64,000 bases of DNA from NCBI RefSeq assembly GCF_036347055.1, contig NZ_CP108882.1, forward strand, positions 7,924,001 to 7,988,000, read 5' to 3'. The translations under genes were made by a program, and so were the position numbers. Position 1 is the stretch's first letter. Each line of letters starts with the position of its first letter. Under the pieces are notes generated by a model, which worked only from the letters and a program-made list of their open reading frames with translations, ran no database searches and had not been told where the DNA came from. This stretch comes from Streptomyces sp. NBC_00820 (GTDB taxonomy: Bacteria; Actinomycetota; Actinomycetes; Streptomycetales; Streptomycetaceae). This document shows, one piece after another, positions 1 through 8,589 of this stretch.

Positions 1-44
1 CTTGAAGGCGGAAAGGCGGTCGCGTCGGGGTGGAGGGGTGAGCG

Positions 45-737
45 TCAGCCTGCGTTCGGCTGGGGTGCCGCGGCCAGGCTCTGCTTGACGTACCGGCTTG
101 TCTCGTCGGCGAGGATCTCGGGCAGGCCCGTCTCGATGCCGTACAGGGCCTGGGCCGCGACGTCGGCGGCGGCGACCTTCTGGTCGGCGGGCACGCCGGC
201 GGCCATGTCGGTGTCCATGTAGCCGACGTGCAGCGCCGAGACGGTGATCCCGCGCGGTGCCAGCTCCTCACGGGTCGCGTCGCTCAGCGCCCAAGCGGCG
301 GCCTTGGACGCGGCGTAGGAGCCGAGTCCTGCCGGGTGGAACCAGGACAGGGCGGACAGGACGTTGAGCACGGCGCCGCCGCCGTTGCCCTCGATGACAG
401 GGGCGAAGGCGCGGGTCGCGGCGAGCGGGCCGTAGAAGTTGGTCTCCATCTCCCGACGCACCTCATCGGTGTCGCCTCCGATCAGCGTCGCGCCGGTGGA
501 GATGCCCGCGTTGTTGATCAGTAGGGTCGCATCCGACGCGATGCGGGCGGCCTCCCGTATCGATGCCTCGTCCGTCACGTCGAGGCGCAGCGGGACGGAG
601 CCCGGCACATCGACGGTCTCGGGGCGGCGGGCCGCCGCATACACCTTCGCGCCGCGCTCCACGAGCTGGGCGGCCAGGTGCCGCCCGAGGCCCCGGTTGG
701 CGCCGGTGACGACCGCGACCGCGTTCTTCAGTTCCAT
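45..737 (-). CDS. SDR family oxidoreductase
   Basis: This 230-residue classical short-chain dehydrogenase/reductase should use NAD(P)H on a small cytoplasmic substrate that the sequence does not identify. The N-terminal Rossmann motif TGANRGLG, the NNAG motif and the active-site Tyr-x3-Lys (SYAASKAA) are all visible, as is the catalytic Ser (VLSALS). I chose the ATG at 737 because AGGAG lies 5 nt upstream; an in-frame GTG at 743 overlaps that ribosome site. The gene diverges from a TetR regulator across a perfect dyad, so it is probably the regulator's target, as is common for SDR/TetR pairs. Confidence 0.9.
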   Translation of the reverse strand: MELKNAVAVVTGANRGLGRHLAAQLVERGAKVYAAARRPETVDVPGSVPLRLDVTDEASIREAARIASDATLLINNAGISTGATLIGGDTDEVRREMETNFYGPLAATRAFAPVIEGNGGGAVLNVLSALSWFHPAGLGSYAASKAAAWALSDATREELAPRGITVSALHVGYMDTDMAAGVPADQKVAAADVAAQALYGIETGLPEILADETSRYVKQSLAAAPQPNAG

Positions 738-782
738 GCCCACTCCTGGTCTACGGCGGGTGCCGTCGGGTCACCCGCCCGA

Positions 783-806
783 TTTAGATTACGCAACCAA
801 TCTAAA
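783..806. promoter_or_regulatory. Dyad operator between SDR and TetR genes
   Basis: TTTAGATT-N8-AATCTAAA is a perfect 8+8 inverted repeat, AT-rich in a GC-rich setting, lying between two divergent genes. Its size and position fit a TetR-dimer operator controlling both promoters. A possible -10 (TACGAT, about 815-820) for the regulator lies just downstream. Confidence 0.7.
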
Positions 807-854
807 CACGGGTCTACGATAGATGCCAGTCGACATCCAAATGGGAGGGTGATC

Positions 855-1415
855 ATGGGCCGCGTATCGCAGGCGCAGGCGGAGGAGAACCGCAGGCGGG
901 TGGTGGACACCGCCTCGCGGCTGTTCCGGGAGCAGGGCACTCAGGTGAGCGTCGCCGACCTGATGAAGGCGGCCGGCCTGACCCACGGCGCCTTCTATAA
1001 GCAGTTCGCTTCCAAGGAAGCGCTCGTCGACGAGGCCACCGCTCACGCCTTCGACGAGCTCGCCCGGGGTCACACCGCCGGGCTCGCGCAGTACGAAGGG
1101 CGGCGCGACGCCGCCCAGCGAGCGCTGATCGACGCCTACCTCTCCGTCGAACACCGCGACGACCCGGCGGACGGCTGCCCGGTCGCCGCGCTCGCCACGG
1201 ACATCGCACGCGAAGGCGGGGGTCGAGAGGCCCGCCGTGTCTACACCGAGGGGGTGGCCGACTTCGCCGACTTCCTCGGCGGTGACGACCAGGACGGCAT
1301 CGTCCGCCTCTGCACCCTGTTCGGTGCGCTGGTCCTGTCCCGGGCCACCAAGGGCTCCCCGCTCTCCGGGGAGATCCTCGCCGCCGCGCACGCGGCCTTG
1401 ACCGAAGCAGGCTGA
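855..1415 (+). CDS. TetR/AcrR family transcriptional regulator
   Basis: This 186-residue one-component repressor has a TetR N-terminal helix-turn-helix (DTASRLFREQGTQVSVADLMKAAGL-THGAFYKQF) in about the first 55 residues, followed by a helical ligand-binding domain. The C-terminal region resembles the YxaF/LmrA-like branch often paired with oxidoreductases. The ATG at 855 follows GGGAGGGTGATC. The same frame is open upstream to 678, but that part overlaps the dyad operator and is not expected to be translated. It probably represses itself and the divergent SDR gene; the ligand is unknown. Confidence 0.9.
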   Translation: MGRVSQAQAEENRRRVVDTASRLFREQGTQVSVADLMKAAGLTHGAFYKQFASKEALVDEATAHAFDELARGHTAGLAQYEGRRDAAQRALIDAYLSVEHRDDPADGCPVAALATDIAREGGGREARRVYTEGVADFADFLGGDDQDGIVRLCTLFGALVLSRATKGSPLSGEILAAAHAALTEAG

Positions 1416-2576
1416 TCACGGGCGCGGTGGCCGCGTCGTGGCAGCCGTCCGGTCACCGGGGTAGTGACGAGCCGGTCGTCATGACGCTCGTTTGACGCTC
1501 TGCGCACGTGGAGAGGGAGACAGAGAGCCGACACAGCGCTCTGACCTGGTATTTCGCAGCATCTGCTCAGGCCGACATCTTTCCGATGACGTCGCACGTG
1601 GAGTGCGTGGCGATTCTTGAGCCGGCTCAGAAGGGCCTCTGACCTGCGGTTCTTCGCATGTTGTCGGCTTGCCCGACCTGTTTCCGGGCAAGCAACGGGT
1701 CGCGCGGTCGGCGTAGCTGCGGAGGCGGTCTGACCTGCGAGTTCACCGCACAGCAAGAACGGCATCGGTGACAGTACCGGGCATCGGCGAGCATTCTTGA
1801 CGCTCAAGTGACGCTCGAGCGTTCGTGTCGGTCGTGGTGCGCCGATGCTCCAGGACTGCGGGTAGCGCCTGGGGGAACGTCAGCGCGGGGGCGGTGACGT
1901 GCGCGGCGACCGCGCCGTTGGGCGGAGCCAGGCCGCCTGCCTCGTCGATTGCACTAGCCCGACAGCGAAGGCAGCACCAGCCGCGGTGATAGCTACAGGG
2001 GCGGTAATGAGAGCAGCCGTCACAGCAGGATCCATGAGTCTGATCCTGTCCCACACCGCGCACGCCACGCCCAACAGGGCTTTCGCCACACCCAGTGGCC
2101 GTTGACTGGAAAGCGAGTCGAGCAGACCCCGACCTGGGGCGACTGTGTTGAATGAGACGGGAGGCCAGTCGCCTCGCTTCCTTGAGACGACGACTGGGTT
2201 CGTTGTTGTAGGTTCTTGCGACTTGCGGCAGAGAGCATCGCGCTGACCAGTTGTTCTCCGGACCGTCTCACGCGGCGGACGGGTGCTTTTGTCTCAGGAT
2301 GGTGGCGCTTTCCTAGCCTGGGCAGAGGACGGCGATCCGCATGGCATGTCCGGGCAGATAGGCGACGTAAGTCCTTTCCCGGTCCGGTGGTTGCTCGCCT
2401 CCGACTCGGTCGCCATGGCCGCTGCGGGCCCCGTCATCACCGCGCTCCTCGCCGACCTCACCGATAGCCGCGCCTCATCTCAAGCACCGCTCGGCTCCCC
2501 GGCGCTCCGGCCTCGCAACACCGGCGACGCCGCGGCAACAGCGCGTACGGGGTGCCGGGAGTTTGGATTCGGCGCC
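1416..2576. other. Decayed intergenic region with short repeats
   Basis: No intact gene is convincing across this 1.16 kb. On the minus strand around 1880-2040 a fragment reading MDPAVTAALITAPVAITAAG resembles the N-terminus of small Streptomyces hypothetical proteins, then loses frame. Short repeats (listed separately) occupy 1483-1816. The rest, including 2100-2570, shows no recognisable product. It looks like a degraded gene or mobile-element remnant. Confidence 0.5.
1483..1816. repeat. Paired GACGCTC repeats enclosing three CTGACCTG repeats
   Basis: GACGCTC occurs twice with an 11-bp period at 1483-1500 and again, same period and orientation, at 1799-1816. Between them CTGACCTG recurs at 1541, 1639 and 1731, each followed by a degenerate TTC..CGCA. 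The layout resembles arm-type integrase sites around an attachment region, but no integrase gene is present, so the function is open. Confidence 0.45.
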
Positions 2577-2608
2577 CCCGTTCCCGCAGTCATGGCTGCG
2601 GGAACGGG
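2577..2608 (-). terminator. Hairpin terminator after the fructokinase gene
   Basis: A perfect 13-bp stem (CCCGTTCCCGCAG / CTGCGGGAACGGG) with a 6-nt loop lies 11 nt past the stop of the minus-strand kinase gene. No long U-tract follows, as is common in actinomycetes. Confidence 0.65.
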
Positions 2609-2618
2609 CATGCCGCGT

Positions 2619-3608
2619 TCAGGCATGGGGCAGGAGCCCATCCACCCCGGCTTTCAGCCCCACTGCATCCGCCAGAGGCGGGTTCGCGCCGGGGACTGAG
2701 CAGGTCAGGGCGGCGACGCGAGCGGCGAAGGAGCAGGCGTCGGTCAGGTCTTCGAGGCTCAGTGCGTCGAGTCGGCCGCCGAGGTGGCCGAGGGCGGCGA
2801 GCCGGTGGAGCAGGCCCGCGGTGAAGGAGTCCCCGGCGCCGACGGTGTCGACGACGTCGATGGCCGGGGCCGCGACGGTGACGCGGAGACCGTCGAGGGA
2901 GGCGAGGGCGCCCCGTCCGCCCAAGGTGATGACGACGAGGCGCGCGCCGGCGGCGTGCCAGGTGTCGCACGCCTCCTCGGCGCCAGCACCCGGCAGGAGC
3001 AGCGCGAGGTCGTCCTCGCTGAGGCGAAGGATGTCGGCGAGGGCGCACCAGTGGGGGAGCCGTTCGCGGTAGGCGGCGGGGGGTACGAGCAGGGGGCGGA
3101 CGTTGGGGTCGATGGACACGGTGACGTGCTCGCGTGCCTGGGCGAGGTGGTCCTCGATGCGGGTGCCGCCGGGTTGGCGTATGAGTGCCAGGGAGCCCGT
3201 GTGCAGGCAGGCCGCGTCGTCCTGCTGGGTGGCGGCGAGTTCGTCGGTGGTCCACTGCCAGTCGGCGGCGCTGTCGGCGTAGAAGGTGTAGGTGGCCTGG
3301 CCGGAGTCGTCGAGGTCGGCGACGGCGAGGGTGCTGGGCTCGGGAGCGGTCACGCTGCCGGTCAGATCGACGCCGGAGGCGCTGAGGCGGGCACGGAAGA
3401 GGGTGCCGAAGACGTCGTGGGAGAACCGGCCGAGGAAGCGGGTGGGGGTGCCGAGCCGGGCGAGAGCGACGGCGGTGTTGGCGGGGCCGCCACCGGGCAG
3501 GGCCCGCAGTGCGAGTTCATCGGAGCTGGACCGGGCGGGGTCGGTGAAGGCGTCGGCGACGCACTCGCCGAGGACGGTGACACTGACGGGGGCCTGGGGT
3601 CGGGCCAT
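2619..3608 (-). CDS. PfkB family carbohydrate kinase (probable fructokinase)
   Basis: This 329-residue ribokinase-fold sugar kinase probably phosphorylates fructose with ATP in the cytoplasm. The N-terminal di-Gly substrate motif (GGGPANTAVALARLG) and the C-terminal PfkB signature with the catalytic Asp (DTVGAGDSFTAGLL) are both complete, and the length is normal. Fructose is inferred as substrate from the divergent LacI gene and the two GH32 fructosidases in the next 12 kb; the sequence alone does not separate fructokinase from other PfkB sugar kinases. It lies divergent to lacI and probably shares its operator. Confidence 0.85.
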   Translation of the reverse strand: MARPQAPVSVTVLGECVADAFTDPARSSSDELALRALPGGGPANTAVALARLGTPTRFLGRFSHDVFGTLFRARLSASGVDLTGSVTAPEPSTLAVADLDDSGQATYTFYADSAADWQWTTDELAATQQDDAACLHTGSLALIRQPGGTRIEDHLAQAREHVTVSIDPNVRPLLVPPAAYRERLPHWCALADILRLSEDDLALLLPGAGAEEACDTWHAAGARLVVITLGGRGALASLDGLRVTVAAPAIDVVDTVGAGDSFTAGLLHRLAALGHLGGRLDALSLEDLTDACSFAARVAALTCSVPGANPPLADAVGLKAGVDGLLPHA

Positions 3609-3691
3609 GGTGACTGTCTGCCTCTCTCAGGAAGAGCGCGGGTAGCGAAGGGCACCGGGACGGTGGCCTGATGCAGCCCATTGCGCAGGTA

Positions 3692-3721
3692 TTGACATGC
3701 CGCTCAAGACGGACGTAACTT
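3692..3721 (+). promoter_or_regulatory. Probable promoter of the LacI gene
   Basis: TTGACA at 3692-3697 and TAACTT at 3716-3721 are separated by 18 nt. The element sits immediately upstream of the palindromic operator and reads toward the LacI gene. Confidence 0.5.
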
Positions 3722-3737
3722 CCCTGCCACAAGGAAG

Positions 3738-3749
3738 TAACGCGCGTTA
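3738..3749. promoter_or_regulatory. LacI-type palindromic operator
   Basis: TAACGCGCGTTA is a perfect 12-bp palindrome with the central CG of LacI/GalR operators. It lies 57 nt before the LacI start and 129 nt before the divergent kinase start, just downstream of the probable lacI promoter. That placement fits autoregulation plus control of the kinase. Confidence 0.7.
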
Positions 3750-3806
3750 TTAAAGCGCGAAACTGGAGGCGGTGTCTCGTCTCCGGCTAGCCGAAAGGGA
3801 CTGGAA

Positions 3807-4829
3807 GTGGCCACGAACAGGACGCATCGCGTGACCATGAGCGATGTGGCCCGCCATGCGGGTGTCTCGCGGACCACGGTCTCCTTCGTCCTGAACGACA
3901 AGCCCGGTGCCTCCATCCCTGACGAGACCCGTCGGCGGATCCTGGAGGCGATCGACGAGCTCGGCTACCGGCCCAACGCCGGGGCGCGGGCGCTGGCCGC
4001 GAACCGCAGCGGGTGGTTCGGGCTGATCACCGAGATCGTGACCGGCCCGTTCGCGGGGGAGGTGATCACGGGCGCGCAGAGCCGCGCCTGGGGTGACCGG
4101 AGGTTCCTGCTGATCGCCGCGAGCGAGGGCGATCCCGCCCAGGAGGCCGCCGCGCTCGACCAGATGCTGGAGCACCGGGTGGAAGGGCTGCTGTACGCCA
4201 CGACCTGGCACCGCGCCGTCACGCTCCCCAAGGCCGCCCGGGAGGTGCCGACGGTGCTCGTCAACTGCTACGACGTGGACGGTGAGCTGCCGTGCATCCT
4301 GCCCGACGAGGTGTCGGGCGGATACAAGGCGACCCGCCGGCTCCTGGATTCCGGTCACACCCGCATCGGGTTCATCAACCTCGACCCGGCGATCCCGGCC
4401 GCCATCGGCAGGCGCGAAGGGTACGAACGTGCCCTGCGCGAGGCCGGGATCACCCCCGACACGTCCCTCGTCGTCCCCGGCTGGGCGACCGCCGACAGCG
4501 CCTATACCGCCGCCTGCGAACTGCTGGACCGCCCGGCCGGCGACCGGCCGACCGCGCTGTTCTGCGGAAACGACCGGATGGCGATGGGCGCGTACGACGC
4601 GATCAAGGAACGTGGACTGCGCATCCCGCACGACGTGGCCGTGGTGGGGTTCGACAACCAGGAACTCATCGCCGCCTATCTGCGGCCGAAGCTGACGACG
4701 CTCGCCCTGCCCTTCGAGGCCATGGGCACCAAGGGCATTGACATGCTCGCCGCTCTCGCAGCCGGGCAGCCGCTCGACACCCACCGGGTGACGATCGACT
4801 GCCCGCTGCTCGAACGCTCGTCGGTCTGA
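3807..4829 (+). CDS. LacI family transcriptional regulator of the fructan locus
   Basis: This 340-residue repressor has a LacI helix-turn-helix (MSDVARHAGVSRTTVSFVLN) with hinge helix, then a periplasmic-binding-protein-like effector domain. The GTG at 3807 follows AAAGGGA with a 6-nt spacer; an ATG ten codons later is possible but lacks a comparable site. It is placed between the kinase and the transporter/hydrolase operon, so it probably senses fructose, sucrose or a fructo-oligosaccharide and represses both transcription units. The 12-bp palindrome upstream is the likely binding site. Confidence 0.9.
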   Translation: MATNRTHRVTMSDVARHAGVSRTTVSFVLNDKPGASIPDETRRRILEAIDELGYRPNAGARALAANRSGWFGLITEIVTGPFAGEVITGAQSRAWGDRRFLLIAASEGDPAQEAAALDQMLEHRVEGLLYATTWHRAVTLPKAAREVPTVLVNCYDVDGELPCILPDEVSGGYKATRRLLDSGHTRIGFINLDPAIPAAIGRREGYERALREAGITPDTSLVVPGWATADSAYTAACELLDRPAGDRPTALFCGNDRMAMGAYDAIKERGLRIPHDVAVVGFDNQELIAAYLRPKLTTLALPFEAMGTKGIDMLAALAAGQPLDTHRVTIDCPLLERSSV

Positions 4830-4904
4830 CCGCTAATCAGCCCGCCGAGGAATCCCATCCCAGTCTTCGCCCTGTGTGTTGAAGAGAGGAAAAGAGTCTC
4901 CATT

Positions 4905-6587
4905 ATGGCACCTTCCCGCATACCTTCACGGCGGCCCCGAGCCGTCCTGAGAGCGGTCACCGCGACCGCCGCCGCAGCCCTGGTCCTGTCCGCCTGTACG
5001 GGTGGCTCGGGCACTGCCGGCGCCGGTGACACCTCCGGCAACCAGCTGCTCACCATCCCGCGCGAGGATCTGGCGACGTTCACGCGCAACTTCAACCCGC
5101 TCTCCCCGCAGGCCGCCCCTATGACCCTGCAGGCGGTCTACGAGCCGCTGGCGGTGCACAGCATGGCGGATGCCAAGGACACGCCGTGGCTGGCCACCAA
5201 GTGGGAGCAGGCCAAGGATGGCAAGTCCCTCACCTTCACGTTGCGCGACGGCGTCAAGTGGTCGGACGGCCAGGCTCTCACCGCCGACGACGTCGTCTAC
5301 ACCTTCGAGCTCCAGAAGAAGGTGCTGGGCGGCTTCGACTACCTGGACAAGGTCACCGCGGTCGACGCCCACACGGTGAAGTTCTCCTTCAACAAGGCGT
5401 TCTCGACTGCCTTCTTCGAGATCAGCGGCCACTACATCCTGCCGAAGCACATCTGGTCCAAGGTGAAGGACCCGGCGAAGTTCACCAACCCGAACCCGGT
5501 CGGCACCGGCCCTTACACCAAGATCGAGAAGTTCCAGAGCCAGTCGTACGAGCTGCGCAAGAACCCCGACTACTGGCAGCCGGCGAAGCAGCAGATCGCC
5601 GGCATCCAGATGCTCGCCTTCTCCGGCAACGACAGCGCTAACATCGCCTTCACCAACGGCGAGGTGGACTGGACGCAGTCGTTCATCCCGGACATCGAGA
5701 AGTCCTTCGTCGCCAAGGACAAGAAGCACAACCACTACTGGTTCCCGGCCACCGGCGCCATGATCAACTGGCAGCTGAACACCACCAAGGCCCCCTTCGA
5801 CGACCCGGCCGTGCGCAAGGCGCTCAGCATGGCGGTAGACCGCGGCCAGATCACCAAGGTCGCGATGAACGGCTACGCCGAACCCGCCGACTGTATGGGC
5901 CTGGCCCGCACGTACGACAAGTGGCGTGACACGTCGCTGGCCGCCTCCTGCACCTGGACGAAGTACGACACCGACGCGGCGGCCAAGGCCCTGGATGCGG
6001 CCGGCTACAAGGAGAGCGGCGGCAAGCGCAAGCTGAAGAACGGCAAGAACTTCACCCTCGACATCTCCGTCGGCTCCGCCTCCTCCGACTGGATATCGGT
6101 CGCCAACATCATCAAGCAGAACCTCGCGAAGGTCGGCATCACCGCCATCGTGAAGACGCCCGACTGGTCGGCGGTCTCGTCCTCGTACAACACCGGCACC
6201 TTCGACACCGGCATCGTGTGGAGCAACAACGGCGCCACGCCGTACGAGTACTTCCGCGGCGTGATGTCGACCAAGATGGTGCAGCCGGTCGGCAAGCAGG
6301 CCACGGAAAACTACCACCGCTTCGGCGACAAGAAGGCCGACAAGCTCATCGACGCCTTCGCCGCCGCCACGGACGAGAGTGCGCAGCACGAGCAGATGAA
6401 CGGTCTGCAGGCGCTGTACAACAAGGACGCGCCCGTCGTCCCGCTGTTCACCGGCCCCGAGTGGGGCGCGTACACGGACGCCCGCTTCACCGGCTGGCCC
6501 ACCGAGAAGAACCCGTACGCCACCCTCGGCAACCGCAACGGCAGCACGATCCTCGTGCTCACGTCGCTGAAGCCCGTCAAGGGCTGA
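4905..6587 (+). CDS. ABC transporter substrate-binding lipoprotein, family 5
   Basis: This 560-residue extracytoplasmic solute receptor belongs to the DppA/OppA class (SBP_bac_5). It starts with a basic signal peptide and a lipobox (LVLSAC), so it should be lipid-anchored after Cys processing. The body keeps the class pattern, for example ADDVVYTFE and DPAVRKALSMAVDRGQI. Family 5 mostly binds peptides, but some members bind oligosaccharides. The location between a LacI gene and two GH32 enzymes argues for fructo-oligosaccharide as ligand. It begins a five-gene transporter run. Confidence 0.9.
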   Translation: MAPSRIPSRRPRAVLRAVTATAAAALVLSACTGGSGTAGAGDTSGNQLLTIPREDLATFTRNFNPLSPQAAPMTLQAVYEPLAVHSMADAKDTPWLATKWEQAKDGKSLTFTLRDGVKWSDGQALTADDVVYTFELQKKVLGGFDYLDKVTAVDAHTVKFSFNKAFSTAFFEISGHYILPKHIWSKVKDPAKFTNPNPVGTGPYTKIEKFQSQSYELRKNPDYWQPAKQQIAGIQMLAFSGNDSANIAFTNGEVDWTQSFIPDIEKSFVAKDKKHNHYWFPATGAMINWQLNTTKAPFDDPAVRKALSMAVDRGQITKVAMNGYAEPADCMGLARTYDKWRDTSLAASCTWTKYDTDAAAKALDAAGYKESGGKRKLKNGKNFTLDISVGSASSDWISVANIIKQNLAKVGITAIVKTPDWSAVSSSYNTGTFDTGIVWSNNGATPYEYFRGVMSTKMVQPVGKQATENYHRFGDKKADKLIDAFAAATDESAQHEQMNGLQALYNKDAPVVPLFTGPEWGAYTDARFTGWPTEKNPYATLGNRNGSTILVLTSLKPVKG

Positions 6588-6602
6588 CGCCCGGCGAACC
6601 GA

Positions 6603-6628
6603 CGGCCGTCCTCCTCCCCGGACGGCCG
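6603..6628 (+). promoter_or_regulatory. Intercistronic hairpin after the binding-protein gene
   Basis: CGGCCGTCC-N8-GGACGGCCG forms a perfect 9-bp stem 16 nt after the binding-protein stop. Hairpins here commonly stabilise the upstream mRNA or reduce read-through, raising binding protein over permease levels. Confidence 0.55.
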
Positions 6629-6673
6629 CCCCGCCACCGACCTCCCGCACCCCCACCGACAGGAGCACGACCC

Positions 6674-7651
6674 GTGCGTCTCATCCTGCGCAATCTGGGG
6701 TTCTATCTGCTCGCCTTCTGGGCCTCCATCACCCTGAACTTCGTTCTCCCGCGCTTCATGCCGGGCGACCCGGTCTCACGGATGTTCGCGCAGGCCCAGG
6801 GCACCATGCAGCCCGACCAGATAGCCCAGCTGCGCAAACTCTTCGGCCTCGACAACCGCCCCCTCTGGGAGCAGTACGTCTCCTACGTCAAGAGCGTCTT
6901 CACCGGTGACCTCGGCATCTCCATCACCCGCTTCCCCACCCCGGTCACCGACGTGATCGGCTCGCAGATCGGCTGGACCCTGCTCCTCGGTGGCGTCGCG
7001 CTCGTCATCGCCGCCGTGCTCGGCAACCTGCTCGGCATCGTCGCCGCCTGGCGGCGCGGCGGCGTCCTCGACTCCGCCTTCCCGCCCCTGCTGATCTTCG
7101 TCGGCTCCTTCCCGTACTTCTGGCTGGCGATGGGCGCGCTGTACCTGTTCGGGGTGAGCCTGGGCTGGTTCCCGATGCGGCACGCCTACGACGTCGGCCT
7201 GACCCCCGGCTTCAACGGCGAATTCCTCTCCAACGTCGCCACCCACCTGGTGCTGCCGGCACTGACCATCGTGCTGGTCTCCATCGGCGGCTGGATGCTC
7301 GGCATGCGCAACACCATGATCGCCACGACGGCCGAGGACTACATCACCATGGCCGAGGCCAAGGGGCTCAGCCCCTCGCGGATCATGTTCCGCTACGCCG
7401 CCCGCAACGCCCTGCTCCCCTCCGTCACCAACTTCGGCATGGCACTCGGCTTCGTCGTCGGCGGCGCCCTGCTCACCGAGGTCGTCTTCGCCTACCCCGG
7501 CATCGGCTACCAGCTGCTGATGGCCGTCCAGGGCCTGGACTACCCGCTGATGCAAGGCATCTTCCTGACGATCACGGCCGCGGTACTGATCGCGAACTTC
7601 CTCGTCGACCTCGTCTACGTCCGCCTCGACCCGCGCGTCCGCGTCCGCTGA
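6674..7651 (+). CDS. ABC transporter permease, DppB/OppB type
   Basis: This 325-residue inner-membrane permease half has an N-terminal transmembrane helix (GFYLLAFWASITLNFVLPRFMPGDP), the typical DppB-type extracellular loop and further helices. The EAA-type coupling loop is AEAKGLSPSRIMFRYAARNALLPSVTNFG. The GTG at 6674 is preceded by AGGAG with an 8-nt gap; the frame is open further upstream inside the binding-protein gene, but that part is a shadow. It should pair with the next permease as a heterodimer. Confidence 0.9.
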   Translation: MRLILRNLGFYLLAFWASITLNFVLPRFMPGDPVSRMFAQAQGTMQPDQIAQLRKLFGLDNRPLWEQYVSYVKSVFTGDLGISITRFPTPVTDVIGSQIGWTLLLGGVALVIAAVLGNLLGIVAAWRRGGVLDSAFPPLLIFVGSFPYFWLAMGALYLFGVSLGWFPMRHAYDVGLTPGFNGEFLSNVATHLVLPALTIVLVSIGGWMLGMRNTMIATTAEDYITMAEAKGLSPSRIMFRYAARNALLPSVTNFGMALGFVVGGALLTEVVFAYPGIGYQLLMAVQGLDYPLMQGIFLTITAAVLIANFLVDLVYVRLDPRVRVR

Positions 7652-7665
7652 AGGGGGCTGCCGAC

Positions 7666-8586
7666 ATGACCGCCATCGAAATCGCAACGGCCACCACGCC
7701 GACAGTCCCCGCGCGCTCATCCCGCCGGCGCGGACTGCTACGCCAGCTCACCGACAGCAAGAAGGCGATGACCGGGCTGATGCTGCTCGCTCTCTTCGCT
7801 CTCCTTGCTCTGCTCGCTCCCGTCCTCGTCCCGGGTGAACCGTCGCTCATCAACTCCACGGGCAGCCAGGTCCCTTCGGCCGCACACTGGCTCGGTACGA
7901 CCGCCAAGGGACAGGACGTGCTCGCCCTCACCCTGTGGGGCGCGCGCAGCTCGCTCTTCGTCGGGTTCACCGTGGGGCTGGTGGCGACCGCGGTCGCCAT
8001 CGTCGTCGGCCTCGCGGCCGCCTACTTCGGCCGCATTGTGGACGACGCGCTGACCCTGGTCACCAACATCTTCCTGCTGCTGCCCGGACTGCCGCTGCTC
8101 ATCATCCTGGCCGCGTTCCTGCCGCCCGGGACCTCCACCGTGATCCTGGTTCTCGTCGTCACCGGCTGGGCGGGCTCGGCCCGGGTCCTGCGCGCGCAGG
8201 CCAAGTCGATCCGGGGCAAGGACTTCGTGGCCGCCGCGGTCGTCACCGGGGAGCGCCCGCTGCGGATCATGTTCCGCGAGATCCTGCCCAACATGGCGTC
8301 CGTGGTGATGACCACGCTGCTCGGCTGCGTGATCTTCGGCATCGGCGCCCAGGCTGGCCTGGAATTCCTCGGCCTCGGCGACAGCAGCGTCGTCAGCTGG
8401 GGTACCAACCTGTACTGGGCCAGCAACGACGGCGCGTTGATGACCGGCGCCTGGTGGGCCTTCGTCCCCTCCGGACTGTGCATCGCGCTCGTCGCGTTCG
8501 CGCTCGCGCTGGTCAACTATGCGGTCGACGAGATCACCAACCCGAGGCTGCGCAACCGCCGTGCCCGCCGCGAGAGGAGGGGCTGA
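7666..8586 (+). CDS. ABC transporter permease, DppC/OppC type
   Basis: This 306-residue partner permease has a cytoplasmic N-terminal tail, a first helix (GLMLLALFALLALLAPVLVPG), the DppC-type loop (HWLGTTAKGQDVLALTLWGARSSL) and an EAA-type loop with ILPNMASVVMTTLL. It starts 14 nt after the preceding stop and is followed 3 nt later by the first ATPase, so the genes are translationally coupled. Confidence 0.9.
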   Translation: MTAIEIATATTPTVPARSSRRRGLLRQLTDSKKAMTGLMLLALFALLALLAPVLVPGEPSLINSTGSQVPSAAHWLGTTAKGQDVLALTLWGARSSLFVGFTVGLVATAVAIVVGLAAAYFGRIVDDALTLVTNIFLLLPGLPLLIILAAFLPPGTSTVILVLVVTGWAGSARVLRAQAKSIRGKDFVAAAVVTGERPLRIMFREILPNMASVVMTTLLGCVIFGIGAQAGLEFLGLGDSSVVSWGTNLYWASNDGALMTGAWWAFVPSGLCIALVAFALALVNYAVDEITNPRLRNRRARRERRG

Positions 8587-8589
8587 GCC

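Noticed and set aside
4926..6668. 580-residue minus-strand open frame opposite the binding-protein gene
   Set aside because: Same GC-driven shadow effect; the plus-strand lipoprotein has a lipobox and conserved family-5 motifs.
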